Below, piece after piece: positions 60,007 to 64,000 of a stretch of DNA of 64,000 nt. The stretch is from JAGOLU01 sp037138475 (GTDB lineage Bacteria > Patescibacteriota > Microgenomatia > UBA1406 > GWC2-37-13), in NCBI GenBank assembly GCA_037138475.1, contig JBAXII010000006.1:3126-67125 (forward strand). Direction: 5' to 3'. Every line of letters starts with the position of its first letter. Within the stretch, counting starts at the first letter, position 1. Both the position numbers and the translations under genes were made by a program. The notes under the pieces are model-generated. The model worked only from the letters and a program-made list of their open reading frames with translations. It was not told the DNA's origin and made no database searches.

Positions 60007-61149
60007 TTAGGAGACTAACGCATGGCGTTTTGAGATACAGAGCAGTACAAAGCTGATCACTACGAGTGGGTGGAAGACTACATTATCAAATACTCCGATG
60101 ATCGATACCCAAAGCAGAGGGTAAAAGAGCTCACTCCTCCACCGGATCATCAGCCACATGCTGACAAGGAGCAGTGCCACGCCTATGATCCCCGTGGTGG
60201 CCAGCTGGGTGACCCAGAATGAGTGAAATGCGGAGTCAGCATGATTTGATACGGTAGTGGTGCTCTTCGCGTTCAGATGGCGTTTATACTCACTCACCCT
60301 GTTGTATCCGATGCCGATGAGTGGACTCGTAGACCAGGCACGAATCCCCTCTCGCATCTCAGTCAACCGAGAGGTGGCTGTAGACATGCGCTCGATCTTT
60401 GCACTCTCGAGATTCATCCGCGGAGGTATTGTAAGCGGTGCGTTATAGATGGACAAGATGGTAATGAGTGCAAATAGTCCAGTGTACAGATACTTTCTGT
60501 GTGATATCAGATAGACCGAGGTGACAAGGAGAAGGGAGATGTAGGTACTACGGGAGTAGAGGAAAATGAGAGAAGCGAAGCAAATTGATAGTTGATAATG
60601 GAAAATTGATAATGAAGAAGACTTGACCATATGACGGGGTAGGCGCATGAGGAGAGAGGTCCAGAGGAGTCCGAGGATGCTCCCGACTACCGGTGGATCA
60701 AAGATCGTCCCGACAGCTCGATACATGTGCGGATCCCACCCATACTGCTGGAGAAATCTTAGGTCTGGAAAGAAAATGTATTGAGCCATGCAGAGCACTG
60801 GTATGACATATAGCAGCTCTGACGCCCTTCTGTGCGAGGGTGAGAGATAGAGACAGTACGCTCCGATGACCAAGAGTCCCAGACGTACGATATATGCAAA
60901 CGAGCGTAGATTATCAGAGGTTGAGCCTGAAAACACCCCTATCCCCCACCCAACCAACACAAACCACAACCATGCTATAACAAATTTATTTTTCAAAAGC
61001 AGTTTGAGCAGGTGTAGCCCAGATTTGCGAATTTCACTTATGAGTACTATCAAAAGAAGCAACTCAGAAAGGTAAAATCTGATGCCTGACCCACCATCAA
61101 TGTAGCCAAATTGTCCTGCGATGATGCTGAGTGCGAGTAGAAAGAGCAT
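60007..61149 (-). CDS. O-antigen ligase/polymerase-like membrane protein
   Basis: A 380-residue protein with about ten membrane spans. The extracytoplasmic loop with SPLIGIGYNRVSEYKRH and NHADSAFHSFWVTQLATTGIIG, and the LYSRSTYISLLL block before it, fit the Wzy_C/O-antigen ligase pattern. It would join or polymerise surface glycans. Residues about 174-190 (SSSLSIFHYQLSICF) are encoded by an AT-rich repeat (60577-60625). It follows the GT2 gene by 3 nt, so both probably act on the same glycan. Confidence 0.85.
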   Translation of the reverse strand: MLFLLALSIIAGQFGYIDGGSGIRFYLSELLLLIVLISEIRKSGLHLLKLLLKNKFVIAWLWFVLVGWGIGVFSGSTSDNLRSFAYIVRLGLLVIGAYCLYLSPSHRRASELLYVIPVLCMAQYIFFPDLRFLQQYGWDPHMYRAVGTIFDPPVVGSILGLLWTSLLMRLPRHMVKSSSLSIFHYQLSICFASLIFLYSRSTYISLLLVTSVYLISHRKYLYTGLFALITILSIYNAPLTIPPRMNLESAKIERMSTATSRLTEMREGIRAWSTSPLIGIGYNRVSEYKRHLNAKSTTTVSNHADSAFHSFWVTQLATTGIIGVALLLVSMWLMIRWRSELFYPLLWVSIIGVFDNVVFHPLVVISFVLLCISKRHALVS

Positions 61150-61152
61150 AGG

Positions 61153-61899
61153 CTAGATATCTCTCGATAGGACCTTTGCTCGTACGAGAAAGCTATGAAA
61201 CGACATCATAAAACTATATGCAAATCCAGCTGCGCCATCGAGCCATCCTCCACAAATCACATACGTAAAGAAGAACTTTGCAGGAGGAAAGAAAATCATT
61301 TGGAGAGTAGTTTTCAGTCTGGACTGATCAGTGAGCTCACTCGCGCGGATGGTGCTATATACGTTTATATCGGCGAGAAAGTCATTGATGGACTGATGGG
61401 GGTGGTGGATCAAGCTCCCCGCGAGTGTAGTGACCATCCCTGTGGGGACAAACTCCTCATGTACTTTGCCACGCCACTCACCACGAGTTCGATGTACGAG
61501 GCGGATGATGCCCCTATGTGCTGCAGTCCACACCTCTCCGCGTGTGACGTGCTGATTCCAAAACTGATCAACACGCGGGAGACGGTATCCAGCGTACTGA
61601 GATGTATGGAGGTTCGCTTGTTTGACGGAGTGGATGAGTGCTTGATCGAGGAGCTCATCAGAGTCGACAAAGAGCACCCAATCACGTTTGGCAAGTCCCA
61701 TGGCTGTATTTCTCGCTCGTGCAAAGTCACCCTTTAGACTGTGGATGACTACTCGTGCACCATGTGCCTTTGCGATCTCGACTGTCGCATCTGTTGAGTC
61801 ATCATCCATGACGAGTATCTCAGCTGCCCACTGGAGATTTTCCAAGAGGGCGCCTATGGATCCTGCTGAGTTGTGGGTGAGGATGACTGCGGTGAGCAT
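61153..61899 (-). CDS. Family 2 glycosyltransferase
   Basis: A 248-residue GT-A enzyme: MLTAVILTHNSAGSIGALL, the VMDDDSTDAT block, the metal-binding FVDSDELL and the HRGIIRLVHRTRGEWRGKVHEEF block. This is like the WaaE/KdtX beta-glucosyltransferase group. A C-terminal hydrophobic region (about 205-240) may touch the membrane. The ATG overlaps the encoded CCA end of tRNA-Val. The open frame goes on through the tRNA, which is not coding. Confidence 0.92.
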   Translation of the reverse strand: MLTAVILTHNSAGSIGALLENLQWAAEILVMDDDSTDATVEIAKAHGARVVIHSLKGDFARARNTAMGLAKRDWVLFVDSDELLDQALIHSVKQANLHTSQYAGYRLPRVDQFWNQHVTRGEVWTAAHRGIIRLVHRTRGEWRGKVHEEFVPTGMVTTLAGSLIHHPHQSINDFLADINVYSTIRASELTDQSRLKTTLQMIFFPPAKFFFTYVICGGWLDGAAGFAYSFMMSFHSFLVRAKVLSRDI

Positions 61900-61901
61900 G
61901 G

Positions 61902-61974
61902 TGGTCGCTACAGGACTTGAACCTGTGACATTTGCAATGTGAATGCAACGCTCTACCAACTGAGCTAAGCGACC
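61902..61974 (-). tRNA. tRNA-Val(CAC)
   Basis: Acceptor GGTCGCT/AGCGACC, anticodon loop TTCACAT (anticodon CAC), T arm ACAGG..TTCAAGT..CCTGT. CCA is encoded at 61901-61899 and its A is the first base of the glycosyltransferase ATG. Confidence 0.95.
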
Positions 61975-61981
61975 TGGCATG

Positions 61982-61987
61982 ATTATA
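61982..61987 (-). promoter_or_regulatory. -10 box of tRNA-Val, start at tRNA +1
   Basis: TATAAT with extended TG (TTGCTATAAT) on the minus strand, ending 7 nt before the first tRNA base (61974). Confidence 0.55.
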
Positions 61988-62100
61988 GCAACATACACCC
62001 TGATTCGCAGTACGTATTCGTGAGTTCCATTTGTGATCGTCTCCCTAACGACTGTTGACTAACGACTATTTCTGCTAACTTTCCTTCGTTTCTTTTCCGC

Positions 62101-62106
62101 TATAAT
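62101..62106 (+). promoter_or_regulatory. -10 box of lepB
   Basis: TATAAT, 6 nt before the ATG at 62113; leaderless mRNA predicted. Confidence 0.6.
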
Positions 62107-62112
62107 CATCCC

Positions 62113-62736
62113 ATGAATCAAAGAAGTGGTTTTATCGTTTTGGGTCTTATCGCATTTGTAATGGACATACTCGAGACGATTGTATTCGTGGGATCGATAT
62201 TTATAGTCATCTATCTCTACATCCTCCAGCCAAACCAGGTGAAAGGTGAGTCTATGACAAACACATTCCAAGACAAAGACTACATTTTTACCAGTAAAGT
62301 GACCTACAAACAGCGCAAGCCAGAGCTCGGGGATGTGGTCGTGTTCCATGCCCCACGCAAAGAAGGCCAGGACTTTGATATCGAGTATATAAAACGTGTC
62401 ATCGGAGTCCCTGGAGATACGGTGTCTTTCGTAGACTGTGTCCAGGTTTCCTCTGGAGCAAATGAGTGTGATGTGACAGTGAATGGCAAGCTGTTGACCG
62501 AGCCGTATATCAGATCAAAAACAGTCCTCCTCTACAACACCATCTATACAGAAAATGAGCAGATAGTCGTACCTGAAGGATCACTCTTTGTCATGGGAGA
62601 CAATCGCCCCGGTTCACAGGACAGCCGTGCGTTTGGACCGATTTCACAAGATAGCGTGATTGGAGTCGTATTTTTCCGTTATCTCCCCCTCAGTCACATG
62701 GGATGGATCACCAATCCCCATACACCTGCAAAGTGA
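62113..62736 (+). CDS. lepB: Signal peptidase I
   Basis: A 207-residue membrane serine protease with one span (about 7-38). Catalytic Ser47 is in VKGESM, catalytic Lys94 in YIKRVIGVPGD, and the GDNRPGSQDSRAFGP block is complete. It removes signal peptides from exported proteins on the outer face of the membrane. Confidence 0.96.
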   Translation: MNQRSGFIVLGLIAFVMDILETIVFVGSIFIVIYLYILQPNQVKGESMTNTFQDKDYIFTSKVTYKQRKPELGDVVVFHAPRKEGQDFDIEYIKRVIGVPGDTVSFVDCVQVSSGANECDVTVNGKLLTEPYIRSKTVLLYNTIYTENEQIVVPEGSLFVMGDNRPGSQDSRAFGPISQDSVIGVVFFRYLPLSHMGWITNPHTPAK

Positions 62737-62758
62737 TGACACGTAGTGAAGCCAAAGA

Positions 62759-63592
62759 CTATCGGAGCGGAGGCTCTTCATCAACCTCTTCAAGCCCAAG
62801 TTCGTCAGTATCTAGAGGTGTCGCATTTGACAGGGTGTATTTTTCATAGGCGAGCTTACCCCAGGGAGATGCGGGCTCCGGGAGCACTTCCTCAATAGGT
62901 GGAGGCTCAGGCAGCTCGAGTGGCTCGGGGAGGACCTCCTGCTGCACCTCTGCAGTTTGCTCTACCTGCTTTCTCAGATTTGCATGCAGAGGTTCTATCA
63001 TCAAGTCATCAATTGACTCAGACTCAGTTGACTGATGCATCGGCTGTCTCCGTCTAAAGCGAGTCACTGTATTTTCGAGAAACTCAGTAGTTTTTTCGAG
63101 ATTGCCCGGCTGCTCGATGATGATCTTACACTTTATCCGTGTTTGGATCACTTGCACTTTGGCGCCTCCGAGAGACCTGCTGATACGATCAGCATATGCT
63201 GCCATATGGTCCTGTGAGACATACTGACCGTCAGAGTTTACTTGATACAGGAGCTCCCTGACGCGCTGCTCAGTCTGTGCTATCGACATCGTCCGTGACA
63301 AAATCTCCTCATACAGAGTCATCTGAGCCTCCTGAGACTTTAGCCGTGAGATGATGATGAGATGGGTAAAAGATACCAGCTTACTCAGAAATCCATCAAT
63401 GAGCATGTCTGGGAGCTTTAGCACGCGGATGAGGTGGGAGAGATGCGACGGCTTCACCCCGAGGAGCTCCGCCAGCTTGCGATTGGTGATATCTGAGGTC
63501 TCTCTGATCTCGGCTACCATCTTTGCCTGGGTGAGTGGGTTGCGCTCAGCTTTGATCGCATCGATACGAGTTTGAAGGGCAGGGTCTAACAT
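62759..63592 (-). CDS. ParB-like protein with HTH domain but no nuclease domain
   Basis: A 277-residue protein. Residues 15-65 (NPLTQAKMVAEIRETSDITNRKLAELLGVKPSHLSHLIRVLKLPD) form the ParB/Spo0J helix-turn-helix and the linker helices follow. The usual N-terminal CTPase domain with its GERR motif is missing. Residues 150-185 resemble a small beta/alpha domain; the end is Pro/Glu-rich and disordered. It may bind a parS-like site without CTP clamping, or regulate a gene. TATACT ends 6 nt before the ATG. Confidence 0.7.
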   Translation of the reverse strand: MLDPALQTRIDAIKAERNPLTQAKMVAEIRETSDITNRKLAELLGVKPSHLSHLIRVLKLPDMLIDGFLSKLVSFTHLIIISRLKSQEAQMTLYEEILSRTMSIAQTEQRVRELLYQVNSDGQYVSQDHMAAYADRISRSLGGAKVQVIQTRIKCKIIIEQPGNLEKTTEFLENTVTRFRRRQPMHQSTESESIDDLMIEPLHANLRKQVEQTAEVQQEVLPEPLELPEPPPIEEVLPEPASPWGKLAYEKYTLSNATPLDTDELGLEEVDEEPPLR

Positions 63593-63598
63593 GCAGTG

Positions 63599-63604
63599 AG
63601 TATA
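63599..63604 (-). promoter_or_regulatory. -10 box, leaderless promoter
   Basis: TATACT on the minus strand, 6 nt before the ATG at 63592. Confidence 0.5.
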
Positions 63605-63823
63605 CAGGAGTGCGAATTAACACACAATAACAGAGAACAATTATAAATTCATAAAGTATAAATTGATGGTGGGGGAAACAAAGTCTGTAAAGTGACGACC
63701 TCAGCGATTTGTCCCTGCCCGCAATGCTACGCACAAGCGTTGCAGGCGCGGCGCCGAATCGGCGAAGTCATCCCGTGCAGACGAGACAGCGGGCTTACCT
63801 GCCGACGAGGCAGGACACGAGAT
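63605..63823. repeat. Repeat-filled gap upstream of ParB-like gene
   Basis: Contains the GC-rich palindrome CCTGCCCGCAATGC..GCGTTGCAGGCGCGG (63715-63751), also found at 52430-52469, and further short inverted repeats (CCTGCC..GGCAGG, 63798-63814). No gene is seen. Confidence 0.65.
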
Positions 63824-63970
63824 CTAGTCCATAAAGTAGGAGGGCAAGCGTTTTAGGACTTTGCCTCTTTTCAATAGCAGTGGCATGAGCAAATACACTT
63901 CGAGCGGAGATAGCAAAGTCAAAAGATGTTCCTGCAAAGTCCATTCAGTTTCCCCACTGTGGTTACTCAT
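63824..63970 (-). CDS. Possible small protein (48 aa)
   Basis: A short frame from ATG 63970 to TAG 63824, encoding MSNHSGETEWTLQEHLLTLL followed by SPLEVYLLMPLLLKRGKVLKRLPS. The composition (amphipathic, basic end) is protein-like and the repeat gap starts right after the stop. No family is recognised and no good promoter is seen, so it may be chance. Confidence 0.35.
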   Translation of the reverse strand: MSNHSGETEWTLQEHLLTLLSPLEVYLLMPLLLKRGKVLKRLPSYFMD

Positions 63971-64000
63971 ATTTATTCCTAATGCAAGTGGCTGGCTGTC

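Noticed and set aside
61900..61998. Longer start of the GT2 glycosyltransferase (PGRLAQLVERCIH...)
   Set aside because: The codons are the tRNA-Val gene read as protein, a known annotation artefact.

Overview
The window looks like a chromosome segment of a Candidate Phyla Radiation (Patescibacteria) bacterium, most likely of the Microgenomates side; this is an inference. Supporting signs are a 23S rRNA gene with extra inserted segments, tRNAs mostly without encoded CCA, a very short ATP synthase delta subunit, a DUF5660-like protein, surface enzymes carrying proline/threonine linkers (sortase, glucosaminidase, LysM), and almost no Shine-Dalgarno sequences. TGA is used as an ordinary stop, which argues against the Gracilibacteria/SR1 code. 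Gene density is high, base composition looks to be in the mid-40s percent GC, and the gaps are filled with short palindromic repeats.

Layout. 0-5 kb: end of a large GT-C-like membrane protein, an AbiEii-type toxin-antitoxin pair, trigger factor and a DUF5660-like protein. 5-6.9 kb: palindromic repeat cluster around a small GIY-YIG nuclease gene, a glucosaminidase, tRNA-Arg and tRNA-Lys. 6.9-15.2 kb: sugar and phosphate metabolism (HAD phosphatase, phosphohexomutase, IMPase, PfkB kinase, aldose epimerase), a HolA-like protein and ruvC. 15.3-19.6 kb: an IS remnant, then a solitary 23S rRNA gene with tRNA-Ala on the minus strand; no 16S or 5S gene adjoins it. 19.7-24.9 kb: a PEP-synthase-like protein, ruvA, ruvB, four tRNAs and two Nudix proteins. 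24.9-32 kb: a second GIY-YIG gene fused onto tRNA-Leu, a solute-binding protein, secG, an APC permease, uvrC and a sortase. 32-42.4 kb: uvrA, rplS, pyrG, topA and two related membrane proteins. 42.7-48.8 kb: complete F1Fo ATP synthase operon (atpB-E-F-H-A-G-D-C). 49-57.6 kb: dnaE, gatB, a GNAT, a DUF1653 protein, gatA, gatC and an M48-like membrane protein. 57.7-64 kb: LysM protein, GDPD, a truncated NTPase, an O-antigen-ligase-like protein, a GT2 glycosyltransferase, signal peptidase I and a ParB-like protein.

Three themes run through the window. First, gene after gene has a -10 box ending 5-8 nt before the start codon, so the mRNAs should be leaderless; the same spacing places the transcription start on the first base of at least three tRNAs. 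Second, families of short palindromic repeats, many with GTCAT...ATGAC ends, cluster around two small GIY-YIG genes, sit next to tRNAs together with duplicated tRNA pieces, and are inserted in frame in coding genes (tig, uvrC, gatB, the O-antigen-ligase-like gene) and in the 23S rRNA. Third, several house-keeping proteins have reduced or odd forms (short AtpH, PEP-synthase-like protein, M48-like protein without HExxH, ParB-like protein without the nuclease domain).

The best candidate for an undescribed system is the association of single-domain GIY-YIG nucleases with the palindromic repeats and tRNA fragments, analogous to RAYT/REP systems but with a different enzyme. Everything here was read by eye; no alignment, folding or search was run.
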